Positions 49,501 to 61,892 of a stretch of DNA of 64,000 bases are shown in pieces. The notes beneath the pieces are model-generated. The model was not told the origin of the DNA. It saw only the letters and a list, made by a program, of their open reading frames with translations, and ran no database searches. Positions within the stretch are counted from its first letter, which is position 1, and every line of letters begins with the position of its first letter. The DNA is from Spirogloea muscicola. Its lineage: Eukaryota; Streptophyta; Zygnematophyceae; Spirogloeales; Spirogloeaceae. The translations under genes and the position numbers were made by a program. The DNA lies in the NCBI GenBank assembly GCA_009602725.1, contig WELB01000005.1, forward strand, positions 356,683-420,682, in the 5' to 3' direction.

Positions 49501-50350
49501 ACAACATGCTCCAACTGCCCGTTTCTCTGACCTTGTACATTTCATTGGGCTGGCCTGTCCTCTGGATGGGCTTATTTTCTTTTCAGACCCCTCGCAACCT
49601 TTAATCGAGTAAATATTTTCGTATACAAGAAAGTGGCTCTCCTCCCAAAGGGGGCGAGGGCTGTGAACAGCCAGCCCGAGAGAAATAAAGCCCGAAACCC
49701 ATAGCAGGCTCTTGTAAAATAGTGGCTCTTCATGGCATGGAGTATGTATTGAGTGATGGAGGGCCTGAGTGGCCAAGCACAAGGGCAAGTACATTGACAG
49801 ATATACATCACCTGCTGCTAAGCTGACCCGCTCAGTACGAAGAGTCAGCACATAGAGGTCGCTAACTGATGCCCGAATACCGGACGGCAATAGACAAGCC
49901 CTTGTGCCCCCAGCTAAGGCTCGACCAGCTCTCTGGTGCAAAGCATGAGCTGAGCTCGCTGCTGGCAGGCTGACATATGACGTCGCAAGAACGACAAGTA
50001 GGCTGCCGGCCTGCCCATGTGGGCTGGAAGCATACCCTCAAGTCGTGCATATCCTAGACTTGCGATGTTCTCAAGTAAAGAAAGCAGCTCTTTCAAATTG
50101 TTAGCGACGCCTGTGAGAGTAAGGTTTACCTCAAGTAAGGTGTGACAACGAGGACCAAAGCAGCCAAAGGTGTCAATTGCGGCTGGTAGGAGGTAATCGC
50201 TTCGGTGGTAGTAAGATTAGTGCTGCAGCTTTCTCTGCTCTGCACTTCCTACTTCGTGGCCAGCAATGTGGGTCGATGCTGGACTCTTGCATGCCTCCGT
50301 CACAACCTCATCGACCAAGGCTCGTGGACTATCGGAAGCTTGTTAACCCA
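49500..50350 (-). mobile_element. Second copy of the second retroelement family, decayed
   Basis: The minus strand reads RALVDEVVTEACKSPAS (about 50325-50275) and EQRKLQH, an in-frame stop, then YLLPAAIDTFGCFGPRCHTL (about 50195-50135), KELLSLLENIASLGYARLEG (50096-50040) and HMGRPAAYLSFLRRHMSACQ (about 50020-49960). After a frameshift comes SVSDLYVLT at about 49865-49840. Collinear with 48655-49300 but clearly diverged, so the two are separate insertions or an old tandem duplication. Confidence 0.6.
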
Positions 50351-50369
50351 CAATGTCTAGGGTGCGATG

Positions 50370-50720
50370 GTGATGGCGTTCCAAAGGGGGCGGGGGCTGT
50401 GAAAACCCAGCCCAGAAAGAACGAACAACGCTATCAACAAAGAAAGTAGCTCCCCCAGGCCCAAAGGAATGAACAAGTTAATATACATTTCTTCCTGGCC
50501 CTGGCCAGGAAGAAAGTGCTCTCTCAATGAAAGTGGCTCTCCCGAAGGACAACAGCTCGTCCAGTATAAGGCAGGGGCTGTGAATGGCCAGCCCAGGTGA
50601 ACAACAGCTCTTCCACTGTAAGGCGGTGGCTGGGAATAGCTAGCCCAGAACGAAACAGCGGTTCCAAATTGACAGCAGAGAACGAATGGACAAGGTCCAA
50701 AGTGGGCAAGGGCTGTGAAC
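50370..50720 (-). repeat. Series of minus-strand retroelement 3' modules
   Basis: Modules occur near 50380-50420, 50455-50500, 50575-50600 and 50625-50720, each with the complement of GGGCTGG-x-CAGCCC. The unit GAACAACAGCTCTTCCACTG and its relative (about 50550 and 50600) are repeated. No coding sequence is attached. Confidence 0.55.
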
Positions 50721-50759
50721 ACGTCTTAGCGTTTAGTATCTTGCGCCATCCGGCCATTT

Positions 50760-51445
50760 CAGACCTTGTCCATTCCTTTGGGCTGGCCGCTCACACTTCT
50801 TCTCACACCACTGCTCTCACTTTGGACGCGCTTTGAAAGCAAGCGCGGCCAGAGTAACTGGTGGTTCGCTTTTTGGTGCGAACAGCCGACCCAATTGACC
50901 AAAAAGGTCCCAGGCTATGGAGGAGGTGAGGTTCGGTAGTCAGCGGGTAGCCGCCTATGTAACGGTCGATAACCCTACTGACCACCCGGCTGCCGACGAG
51001 TTCGTCCCCCTGGCTGTGGACGTGCATGGGGCTCTCGGATCCCACTGGCTCGACCTGTTGGCCAGGCTTGCACGGCGCGCTGTGTCCCGCAGGCGCGGTG
51101 AGCCGGCTGACTTCAACGCCGCTGGCTCGTGGGCTCAGGTGTATCGTATGCGCTTGTCCGTCTCCCTCCAGCGGTCCATGGCCCACGCCTTGCATCTGCG
51201 TGCTGGCCGTGCTCTCGCTGCGGCCTCCGGCTTTCGTCAGGGGGATAGTTTACCGGCAGCTAGTCTGTCGGATGTGAGGCTCCTCACTCGTAACTACTAA
51301 GTGGTCCATCCTCCCCCGTTCTGCCATAGCCTCTTCAGGCCCCGCAGTCGCTGCTTAGCTCGTAGTTTGGCCCCTTCGAACCTTGTCAATTCTTTTCGGG
51401 CTGGCTTCTCACAGCCCTTGCCCCCATTGGGAGAGCCACTTCTTC
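50760..51445 (+). mobile_element. Best-preserved retroelement C-terminal domain with 3' module
   Basis: An uninterrupted plus-strand frame, 50917-51300, encodes VDNPTDHPAADEFVPLAVDV, HGALGSHWLDLLARLARRAV, AAGSWAQVYRMRLSVSLQRS, LRAGRALAAASGFRQGDSLP and SLSDVRLLTRNY. It is the only copy here with the whole C-terminal domain in one frame. The 3' region (51316-51443) contains CTTCGAACCTTGTCAATTC, GGGCTG-GCTTCTCA-CAGCCC (51398-51417) and CCCCCATTGGGAGAGCCACT. The first ATG at 50917 is probably not a true start, because the upstream polymerase region is missing. An upstream module lies at about 50760-50790. Confidence 0.75.
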
Positions 51446-51710
51446 TTCTACTTACCAGAGACCGGGCGCCTTGTCCCGCTCTGGACCTCTTGCAAGATGA
51501 ATAACAAAACCACGATCATTAACCTTGTCTACCTCCTTCTTGGCCTCTTGCAGCCATTGCCTTCGTTCGGAAAAGCTGCTGCTTCTCTCTATCGACTTTG
51601 TACTAGTGCCACACTGGCCCTCCACTGAATCACCAGCCGTGTTACTACTGACTAGACCCTGTTGCATTCGTTACTTTCCCGAAGGCAGGTCAGGCGGGTC
51701 TAGCTGCAAT

Positions 51711-51744
<34 letters not shown>
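51711..51744 (+). repeat. (CCG)n microsatellite
   Basis: About eleven tandem CCG units some 245 bases before the CAND1 start codon, probably in the promoter or 5' UTR. Confidence 0.9.
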
Positions 51745-51745
<1 letters not shown>

Positions 51746-51988
51746 TGCCGATGCCGCCGCCCTTGCCGCGCTGGCGCGCCAGCTCGCCTGCCGAGATGCG
51801 CCAGAGCCGGGGGCCCTTCTCGAGGCGTGGCTGACGGCGCCTCGCCGCCGCTGCTGAGGCCGTGGTATTCCAGCTGGCCCCTTTTAGCAGCACACCTATG
51901 GCGGACTGCGACGGCCACAGCGATTTGTATGACCGCTGACAGACCCGGAGAAGAGTCTTTGGAGCTGCTGCAGATCAGGGGGGCCAAC

Positions 51989-54900
51989 ATGGCGACACTG
52001 GCGGTTGGCTTGATCTTGGAGAAGGTGCGTGTCTGTGCAGCGCAGATTCCGGCCTGCTGAGGTCACACTTAGTGCAGCCGGTCGTGCATGCGGCAATTCG
52101 ACTTGGTCGGCATGTCCTGGCACTCAGGCTGTCAATATATACACCATCTAGATTTACATGGAGTGGTCTCTGTTGTCAACTACAGCTTCCTGCTAGCCTT
52201 TGCCAGCTGAGCTGCCGGGAAGTGCGACAAGCTATGTCTCCTTGATTGTAAAGCCTACTGAGAGGCTGCGTGAGAGTGATATTTACCGGAAGTCATTGAG
52301 TATGTTCAGATTGCTTCTAAAGACAAGGATTTCCGCTATATGGCCACCTCCGACTTACTGAACGAGCTTCAGCGGGACACATTTAAGGCCGACCCGGAGA
52401 CTGAGAGGAAGGTGTCCCAGATAGTCTTGCAGCAGCTGGAGGACGCCTCTGGCGATATTTCAGGGTTGGCTGTCAAGTGGTGAGCTCTTGGTAGTACTGT
52501 ATTAGTTGCATTGCAAGAACAGCTGGTAGTGCACATCCAAAGTTCCACAACAGAGTTAGCCTTCTGGTTGTCGGCGGCCTCTTCCTTTGAAAGAGGATTG
52601 CTAGTAAGGCCCTTCTCAGTACTTCAAGCATTGTGACACCATCTAAAGCCTGCCAGTGCCTGCTACTTTCGTCCTAAGATAGTCACTTTTTCGCTGCACC
52701 AGTCTTACTCCGCTAGTGAAGAAGGTGAGTGAGGCACGGGTTGTAGACCTTGTGGAGAACCTGAGCACGAAGCTGCTAACAGGCAAGGAGCAGCAGAGGG
52801 ACATTGCAAGCATTGCCCTCAAAGTGGTTGTGGCAGAGCTACCTGGTGGCCAGGTTGCAAACTCTGTGTTGCAGAGCTTTACGCCCAAGCTGATAAAGGG
52901 CATTGCTGCTCCAGTGAGCACCACCAATACTCCGTCCCATTGTGTGCTGCTGCTGATTGTGTGCTCTTGGAAGTGAAGCTCTCGCAAGGTCTCAAGAGTA
53001 TTGGGTATAAGTTCCAATAGTACGCTATAGGAAGTGATTTGTGCACAGGGGGACTTGTCACTTGCATCAGTGTTGCACCTGGCACTCGCAATCACATGTT
53101 GGCGGCTTCTGCCGTTTCATTGTAGGTGTTGTCATCATAGCTCGTGTATGGTGCCTCATGTCATGGCTGAGTGGGTGGCAGGAGACGAGCACAGAGGTCA
53201 AAAGCGACTGCCTCGACCTGCTTGCTGATGTCCTCCAGAGGTTTGGGTGGATGATGATGGAGCAACACAAGCAGATGCTTGATGCCCTCCTCGTTCAGCT
53301 GGATTCTCCTCGAGCTGGGCTCCGTAAAAGAGCTATTCAATGCCTAGGTGTGCCACCTTGGTCACAAAGCCTTACTGTAGACTGCCAGGATGTGACAGCA
53401 GGAAAACGGAGTAGTCACTCCTCTTCTGCGATCCACTGGTTTAGTGGGAGGGTGTTCATCTTAATTTCCTCTTCTGGACAATGCCAGCCTCTGATGTTAC
53501 CAACTATAGTAGCCATTGGATGGTTTTGTAAAGTGCACTTGCTAGCTGCAAGTCACATTTGCAATCTATCTGCGCCTTGCCTTGCTTCATTGTCTAAGGT
53601 CTACCTTTCACACTGGATGTCATTTTTTCTCACAATATCCTGCCCAATCTGCTACTCGACCAGTCCCAAGAATGACCAGTACACAGAGAGCTTGTACTTT
53701 CAGTCTCAGCAGCTGCAGTTGGTTTAATCCTGACTCCATACTTTCCAAGGGGACGTGATCTTGCAAAGGTGCATGTGAGGGTCCAGCAGAGATATCGTCA
53801 TGCCACTACTGATGTCACTTTCCTCTGGTTGCAGCAAGTCTTTCCTCAAGTATGTCAGATGCCCTACTTTTGGGAGTCACGAGGGCGATTGTGCAACAAA
53901 TGGTGAAGGCGAAATCCAAAGTGGATATTGTTCGCTCATACATTCAGATGATTGGAGCTCTCTGGTATGTCCCTTAGCTCCACAGTGTGGTCTTGAGTGT
54001 CTGACAAGGTCCGTGTCAAGATGCGTATACTTTCACTCGCGGGCTCTTTAATTGGCTTGAGCTTGTGACTGCAGTCGAGCTGTTGGGTACCGTTTTGGCC
54101 CCCACCTTGCTGAGCTCGTACCTCTACTTACATCCTACTGCAAGGAGGCATCAGAAAGTGATGACGAGCTTCGAGAGAATAGCCTTCAGGTTGGTGCACA
54201 TTATTAAGTGGCATGTCTTTCTGCATCCAGGAGTCTTCTGGATTCAGCTACTCGCAGAGGCTTGTGTCAATGGATCTTGATGAAAAGGACTAACAGGGCT
54301 GTGTTGATGGATCATCTTGTAGGCTCTTGAAAGCTTCGTTCTTCGATGTCCTAAAGATGTGGCTGAGCATTGTCCCTTGATACTGGAGCTGGCGCTAGAA
54401 TACTTAAGCTATGACCCAAATTTCACTGACGACATGGATGAGGATCACGATGAAGACTTGGAGGATGAAGATGAGGCAGAGTAAGGAACTTCCTGTATCT
54501 GCCAATCTGTAATTACAAGCATCACGTCAGTCGTTTCATTCGTCAACTTTGCTAGTCGCCTGGAAAGGAGCCAGATCAAGTGATCATTACTATCTTGTTT
54601 TGTTTGATCATCATTGTCTAAGCAAGATATACTGAGAAGGCCAGAGCACTTTGTCAAGTCAAGTAATGCTCTCAGTGGAGTCTAATGAGATTTTGCTTGG
54701 TTGGTAAGGTCTCAAAGTGTGTCAGTGCACTGCCGCATCACAGGGAAAGTGCTGAAGAGTACAGTGACGATGAAGATGTGAGCTGGAAGGTCAGAAGGGC
54801 TGCTACCAAGTGTTTATCAGCTCTTATTGTCTCAAGGCAAGAGATGATCGCAACCTTTTACAGCAAGGTCAGTCAGTCAATGACCACCCATCATTTTGTG

Positions 54901-57900
54901 TGTTGGTATCTCTGCAATAGACATCTGCATTTGGGTTGGCAAGACTTCTGTGCATATGAAGACCGCAGTGTATGGAATCATCCGTTTGGACTGTGCTGAG
55001 CCTGACAGGCTTCACCCAAAATTATAGAACGATTTCGCGAAAGAGAAGAGAACGTCAAGGTCAGCTACAGTGCACTATCTCCAGCACAACCAACTATCTG
55101 GCACAAACAAGTAGCTATCTCCAGTTTATGGTGTTTGATGCAGGCAACCCGATTGACTTCTGAAGGCCAGACGGCTTGTTGATGTAGATAGATGTCTTCA
55201 ACGCATACGCGGACCTTCTTCGACAAACAGGGCTTGTAACCAAGGGGACTGCAGAACCGTACCCCCTCTCATCGTAAGCAATCTTGTCAGCTTGGAGTTG
55301 CCTAAGTATTGCTTTCGCTGAGTACATTTCATTCTATTATTTGGTCTAAATCGGGAAGTTTGGTAATTTGTGCCGTCTCTTCAGGAATTTCTTCGTAAAA
55401 CGATTCATGTATTGACCTGTAATTGATCAAGTATGCAATAGCCAGTGGACAAATTTGTCTGACATCCCGTACCTGTGTTCAATGCCCAGCAGTCCTTTAG
55501 ACATGCTACGTCAGGAGGTTCCAAAGCTTGTCCGCGCGCTGAATAAGCAGCTTCGAGAGAAGTCGATAAAAACGCGGGTAGGCCCTGGCAGGGCTGTGCA
55601 AGACAGAGTGCCCTGTCTTGTTAGATCATTTTACAGCTAATACTACCATGATGCTGACTTAGCTTGTGTAGACTTGTGAGAGGCAGCGATGTGCTCTGAT
55701 GACTCTCTTTAGTGATCCATCTTATCAGATAGGTACATTTGGTGTACTACGTCAATTGGTGCTTGTGCTACCAAACAGCATGGCAGATTACATTGCCTCC
55801 CTCATTCCAGGCATTGAGAAGGCTTTACAGGTGAGCTTTGAGTCATTGATAGATGGGGGGCCTAGTAGCACATGCTGCGGATGTGCTCACCAGCGCTGCT
55901 CCAGATATCTCACTGGCTGTACTGATCACTCTCATTGGCTTGGTTGTTCGCGTGTGTCTGTGTATGCTCGTTTGAGCAGGATAAAGCTTCTACTTCGAAC
56001 CTCAAGATAGAGGCTCTCATTTTCACGAGACTTGTTGTCTCTTCCCACTCCCCGCCACTTTTCAATCAGCATGTGAAGGTCCGTGGCTCTAAAAACATTT
56101 CCTAGAATGACTTGCTAGCATGACATCGACCTACTTCAGTTATCCAGTCACCTTCCTGATCAAAATCCTTGCAAGCAATAGAAGACACCTCCTTAATTTT
56201 ACCATGAATATCTGACCTTGAAAGATGGTATTGCAGGTCCTGTCCTCAGCAGTTCTAGCTGCTATGAGTGAACGTTACTACAAGGTCACAGCAGAGGCAC
56301 TGCGTGTGTGCGGAGAGCTAGTGAAAGCTATCAGGCCATCCTTCAGCGATGTGAGCATCAACAACATTGTAGTGAGAGGCTTGGCATTTTCTCCTGAATG
56401 CTAAAATGATGTGCTGAGAAGGAGACTACACAAGGAAACAGCACTGTCTTGACTGATGACTTCCTACTGCTTGTTGTATCCTGCTGATTGCTCTTTGATA
56501 CTCGAATTGCAGCCGCCAGAATTCGATTTCAAGCCTTATGTGCAGCCTCTGTATTCCGCAACCATGAAGCGACTCACTGCTCAAGACCAAGACCAGGTCT
56601 TTTCCCACATTGATGCTGTCTATCCACTTACATCTTAGTGGTTGTGTGCTGGTTGGTTGCCTCCAATATGTTGTCACTCTCATCTCCACGGCTTTGCATT
56701 TACCAGGAAGTGAAGGAGTGCACCATTACCTGCATGTGCCTGATCATCTCCATTCTGGGCGACAATCTGAAGAGGGAGCTGAAGACTTGCCTTCCCTTGC
56801 TCTTGGATCGCCTGCGCAATGAGATCACTCGCCAGACAGTTGTCAAGGTAAGCAGCAGATGTGGAGTCCCTTTTGCCTGTTTACTTTACTGGGCAGTGTC
56901 TTCGTGGGCACTTCATTATGGCAGTCACTTGGGGTTGCCTTTACAGGTGTTACATTGTCAATCGCAGCCTGTGATTTTGCTGGTCCTGCTGACCCACTCT
57001 CACTTGACATGGTTGCAGGCTTTTTCTACAATTGCCGAGTCGCCTTTGGGAGTTGACCTCTCCCCTGTCCTGGAGCAAGTGCTGAGTGAACTCACATCAT
57101 TCCTTCGAAAGGTACAACCGAGATGGAGCTTGCACTGCCGAATCGGCGGCTGTGCAGGTTGCCTGTGCTATGACTTCATGCAGGAGAGAGTCCACAAACT
57201 CATAGACTGTGTGACAAGCTAGTTGCTGTTGGTGTCTGGTGGAGCTATTCGAAAGCAGGCTTACATTTAGGCGTGATCTAGCTCATCATAAGGCCTTGCG
57301 TGTTTGCAGGCCAATCGGGCTCTTCGCCAAGCGTCCTTGGTCACAATCAATGCCCTCCTTGCAAGCTACAGCAAGCAAGCCAGTGCTGCAAGCTATGCTG
57401 CCATCATTGAGGAGCTGTGCCCACTGATCAGGTTACTTGGAACATTCCTCAGATCATTGGCATTCATCTCCTCGGATGTTGTCGTAGGTCTGGCATTCAT
57501 GCAGGTCACCGGTCACTGTGTCCTTCACAGTGTCATGCTTTTGATGACCTTGCTGTTATGGGACAGACAGGGTGCATCTCTTGGTGCAAATTATGTAGCT
57601 TGTTGCCTCCTTGTGTGCTTATGCTTGTGCTTGATATGTGGCAGTGATGTCGACCTTCACATGACTGCTCTAGTATTGGAGCTGTGCTGCACCATGATAG
57701 CAGACAGCGAAAAACATGCAGACTGTGGGTCCCTTATATGCGAGAAGGTGCTCCCGCAAGTACTCGTGGTCCTCAAGAGTTCATTGTTGCAAGGTCAGGC
57801 TCTTCAGGTACGTTTGACTCTTACTGCCCGTTGGTCACTCTTTTTAGGATCATGTTCATACCAGTTGCGCCAAACAGTGACGTGCCTGACAAGCTGCTAG

Positions 57901-60900
57901 ACAATCTTAGAGCTGGGGCCTTTTAGTTGCGGTAAGAGTATTGAAGCTCAGCATGTACACCTTGATTGCCATGTGAGCTGCTCCAGCGGTGTTAATGTTC
58001 AGCGGTGATAATGTACCTCGTGAGCTCGGCCATGCAGATGTTGCAGCAATTCCTGGCTTCGCTCGTTCGCACTGCCAACATCAGCTTCGACGCGCTCCTA
58101 GACGAGCTACTCCTGACCTCCAAGGGCGCATCAGCCCTTGGGGGAGGGGTCAGCAAGCAGGCTTACCACTCCATTGCGCAGTGTGTCGCAGTCCTCTGCG
58201 TTGCGGCTGGGGATGTGAAGTGCGACTCAACAGTTGAAATGCTCCTCAATAACCTGCGCTCTGGAAGTGGCCGGGATGCGGTGTGTCACATCAACTCGTC
58301 ATTACCTTGCAATTTTGTGGTCATCTCAACCTCTATTGTCTCTATATATCATGTATTCATTGTTGTTAGTAGTACACATCTTCTACTGCACTTGTGCAGT
58401 ACACATTCTCCATCGCACTTGTGCTGACATCGTCATAAGTACAACTACGAATGACATATTCTAGTTGTTCATGCTGGAACGCATGTCTGCATGTCTGGTG
58501 CTCTTGACATGTGCTGCAATGAGAGTTTGGCGAATGTAGACAGGGACCAGATATCACTGAGTTGATTTTGCAATCAAGTTACTTGGTTGTTTGGTATCAT
58601 CAGATGCACTTGCTTTCCCTACTCTGCTTGGGCGAGATTGGAAGGCGGAAAGACCTCAGTGGGCACGCCGACATCGAGACGGTCATCACCTCGTCTTTCC
58701 AGTCTCCTTCTGAGGAGATAAAGGCAGCTGCTTCATACTCACTTGGTAATGTTGCTGTGGGAAATCTGGCCAAGTACCTACCTTTCATACTGCACCAGAT
58801 TGACAACCACATCAAGCTACAGTACCTGCTCCTTCATTCCTTAAAGGAGGTGTGTAGTATGAGCAACTTCTGGGCTGCCACCAGTCAGGCCCATTCCTTG
58901 GACCAGGCTATTGTGTCGACTCTGTTTCCTTGGCTTTGAGATCGACCAGGTTGGATACTAGCTAGTAGACTGCTGCAGAAGTGCAGTAGGTGCCACTATC
59001 ATTACTGGCTATATTTTAGCAGCACAGTCTGCTGTGCTCTGACATACAGCCAAGTACGCCTGTGCCCAGGTTATAAGCAGACAGTCACATGAGGAGGAGC
59101 TGAAGGTCACTAAGATACTCGAAGAGAAGGAGATGGACACAGTTCTCCAACTCCTCTTTGCACACTGTGAGAGCGAAGAAGAGGGTGTCCGGAACGTCGT
59201 TGCCGAGTGCCTGGGCAAACTGGCACTGATTGAAGCGGCAACTCTGATCCCCCTCCTTAAGGTTCAGCCTGCCTTCCTTCTTCGTAGCTCGTAAAGCATG
59301 GCAAGGATCAAGTTGGATGTTGCTACCATGGTGGACTGCTGAGTACCCAGCACGATGTCACAGTGTGTGCTCTGCCATTTGAAAATGTGGGCACTCAGTG
59401 CACTGTGGGCGACAGTGCCTGTCTTGATCCTCTTCCTATCTGCAAGTTCGCAGGAGCGCACAAGGAGTCCCTCCCCATTCACAAGGGCCACAGTTGTTAC
59501 CTCGATCAAGTTCACGGTTGTAGGCCCTCCGGCGGTCGTTGAGGCCCACATGAAGCCGTGCATCCGGACATTCCTGCAACTTATAGAGGACGAGGACAGG
59601 GTAGACTACTTCTGCCTCCCTGCTGATAATGCTACACATATGTCTGAAGCTTCCTCAGTGGTCTCCGTGTTATTACCTTGCCTGTCATATAATGTTTGGT
59701 ATTTGGTTGTGCCCCACAATTCTGTGCAGCATGTGAGGCGAGCCGCTGTCTTGACGCTGAGTACAGCTGCTCACAATAGGCCGAGCCTGGTTGTCGACCT
59801 GCTGCCTGAGCTGCTGCCCCTCCTCTATGATCAAACCATTGTCAAGGTGACCATGCCTTTGATGCTAGGTAAATGGGCCCTGGCTAGAAAGGCCGCCTTA
59901 ACGACAATTTGCAAAGCATAAAGTGGGCTCACCTTACTGTGGCCGCATCTGCAATCTGCTTACATCACGCTGCTTTTGCCTTTGTCAGTAAACTTCTGCA
60001 TCCTTCCTGTCGGCAGGAGGAGCTGATCAGAACTGTAGACCTTGGGCCGTTCAAGCATACGGTGGACGACGGGCTGGAGCTTCGCAAGGCTGCGTTCGAG
60101 TGTGTGGACACTCTGCTGGACACATGCCTCGACAGCCTTGACCCGTCCAGCTTCATCATTCCCTACCTAGTTGGCGGGCTCTCAGGTCTTCTGACAAACA
60201 ATTTCGCTTGTTGTGTGCATATATGTTACTCTGTACGTCATACGACTAGTTGTGCATGCTATGGATTCTGTATACACAGGCCCTACACCTCCTTGCAGCC
60301 CTTTGAGTCATAGATGATTCTATGTCTGAGGACCTAAGCTGTGAGAAGCATGCAGTATTCGCTTATATGCCATATTGTTACCAGATTGTGATGCCGCACA
60401 TTGCAGTGGTGGTTTTGACCGACCATTGACCATTGACCACCCTTGACTGAGACAGATCACTATGACGTGAAGATGCCATGCCATCTTATACTCTCCAAGC
60501 TTTCGGTCACGAGCAGCTCAGCCGTTTTAGCAGGTCCGCTGCTGCTTTTCTTGCGGTATATCGCCTTAGTGTCAAGTTCCCTGGTCTTAGGTCCATCACT
60601 GGCAATTGCAAGGTTCTGCTCTTGTGATGTCTTAGATTAGATGCTAAGTTTGCTTCTCTTCATTCTGCAGCTTATGCAAGTTGTGTGATAGTGCAGTTGT
60701 TGACACGCTTGTGGAGCCTCTGGAGAAGACAGTGACCGAGAAGACAAAGCCAGACGCCGTGAAGCAGGAGGTTGATCGGAATGAGGACATGATCCGATCT
60801 GCTCTACGTGCCATTGACTCCTTGTCGCGCATTCCGTGAGTTGTTCACCTTCAGAGCTCTGAGGGTCACAAAATGCGAATCACTGCAGGCATTTGTACTC

Positions 60901-61157
60901 CCACACTGTGCGCCTCCTCCACTTATTTTGCCAAAGTTGCACATGTGAGTCCTAGTGTCCGCATGCAGCAACCCTGCAGCTTTGACTGGTGGAGTGATAC
61001 TCGGGCGTAATAATGTTGCAGAAATGTGGAGTTGAGCGGGAGGTTCAAGGCGTTCATGCACAGCGTCCTAAAGGTGGGAGTCCTCGCGGCCAAGTTTGAG
61101 GCGGTGCGCCACGAGGGCGACTCCTTGCTCCAGGGTGACAGGCAGGATGCAAGCTAG
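51989..61157 (+). CDS. CAND1: CAND1, cullin-associated NEDD8-dissociated protein
   Basis: HEAT-repeat exchange factor that binds un-neddylated cullin-RBX and lets SCF-type ubiquitin ligases swap substrate receptors. ATG 51989 ([11 protein letters not shown], donor GTGCGT at about 52025) agrees with the short first exon of plant homologues. More than 25 exons follow: [20 protein letters not shown] (about 52318), [19 protein letters not shown] (about 53200), [12 protein letters not shown] (about 53928), [20 protein letters not shown] (54411-54470, the acidic loop), [20 protein letters not shown] (about 54780), [17 protein letters not shown] (about 55198), [20 protein letters not shown] (about 56265), [20 protein letters not shown] (about 56524), [13 protein letters not shown] (about 57660), [20 protein letters not shown] (about 58620), [20 protein letters not shown] (about 58735), [16 protein letters not shown] (about 59800), [20 protein letters not shown] (about 60028) and [20 protein letters not shown] (about 60760). 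The final exon ends with TAG 61155-61157. All expected blocks are present, so the gene looks complete and functional. Confidence 0.97.
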
Positions 61158-61892
61158 CCACTGGCAGGCCCTCTGAGCATTGCTCTTCGAATCTTGACGT
61201 GCACACTAACTGACACTGCACCTCAACTCCCTTTCCCTCCTCTCTCTGACATTTGCTAGCCTTCCTCTCCACCTTGCACTTGCGGTTCCTCATCGGATAC
61301 GCCGCACTTTGTCTTGGGACCGTTGCCTGATTCATGAACGGAGAGCCTGTTGCCAAACAGGCACGTGGTTAGCTTGAAGTCCAGCTTGCAGTCGACCATG
61401 TTTGTCGTTTCTGGCAAACGCCCTGCTTGTGAGTAGAAGCATTGAAGCCACGCTAACCTTAGCCCTGCTTTGATTGATTGTTAGAGGAGAAGCCATACCT
61501 CAGTTGCTGGGATATGTCTGACGCCGACCAGTTGCCTTCAACTTGTACCACCTCCTTGATGAGACTCTTGATAGTGGCAAATTCTCAAGCAAGACATTTC
61601 GATGAGCACGTCGCCACGGCTGTGAATGAAACCACATGGTGAGCATCCAGTGTGGGTCTATATGCAGACAGTGAGCATTGCTGTTCTGGTGTACCATGTA
61701 AGCATGCCAGGTAGGGGGCAAATGGCCAACGAGTACGCACCTGGAGCACCCCAGGAAAGCTGCTGCGAGTCATGTGAACAGGCACCAGGCAGGCCACCGC
61801 ACGGATGCTGTCCTGACTGCCAGCCTCCAATGCAGAACGCGTACAGACAGCATACCCGCCTGTCTCAAGTGCTGCAAGGTGATCCGAGAGGG
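61158..61892. other. Intergenic between convergent genes
   Basis: The 3' flanks of CAND1 (+) and of the coiled-coil gene (-). No conserved coding block or RNA gene recognised. Confidence 0.5.
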
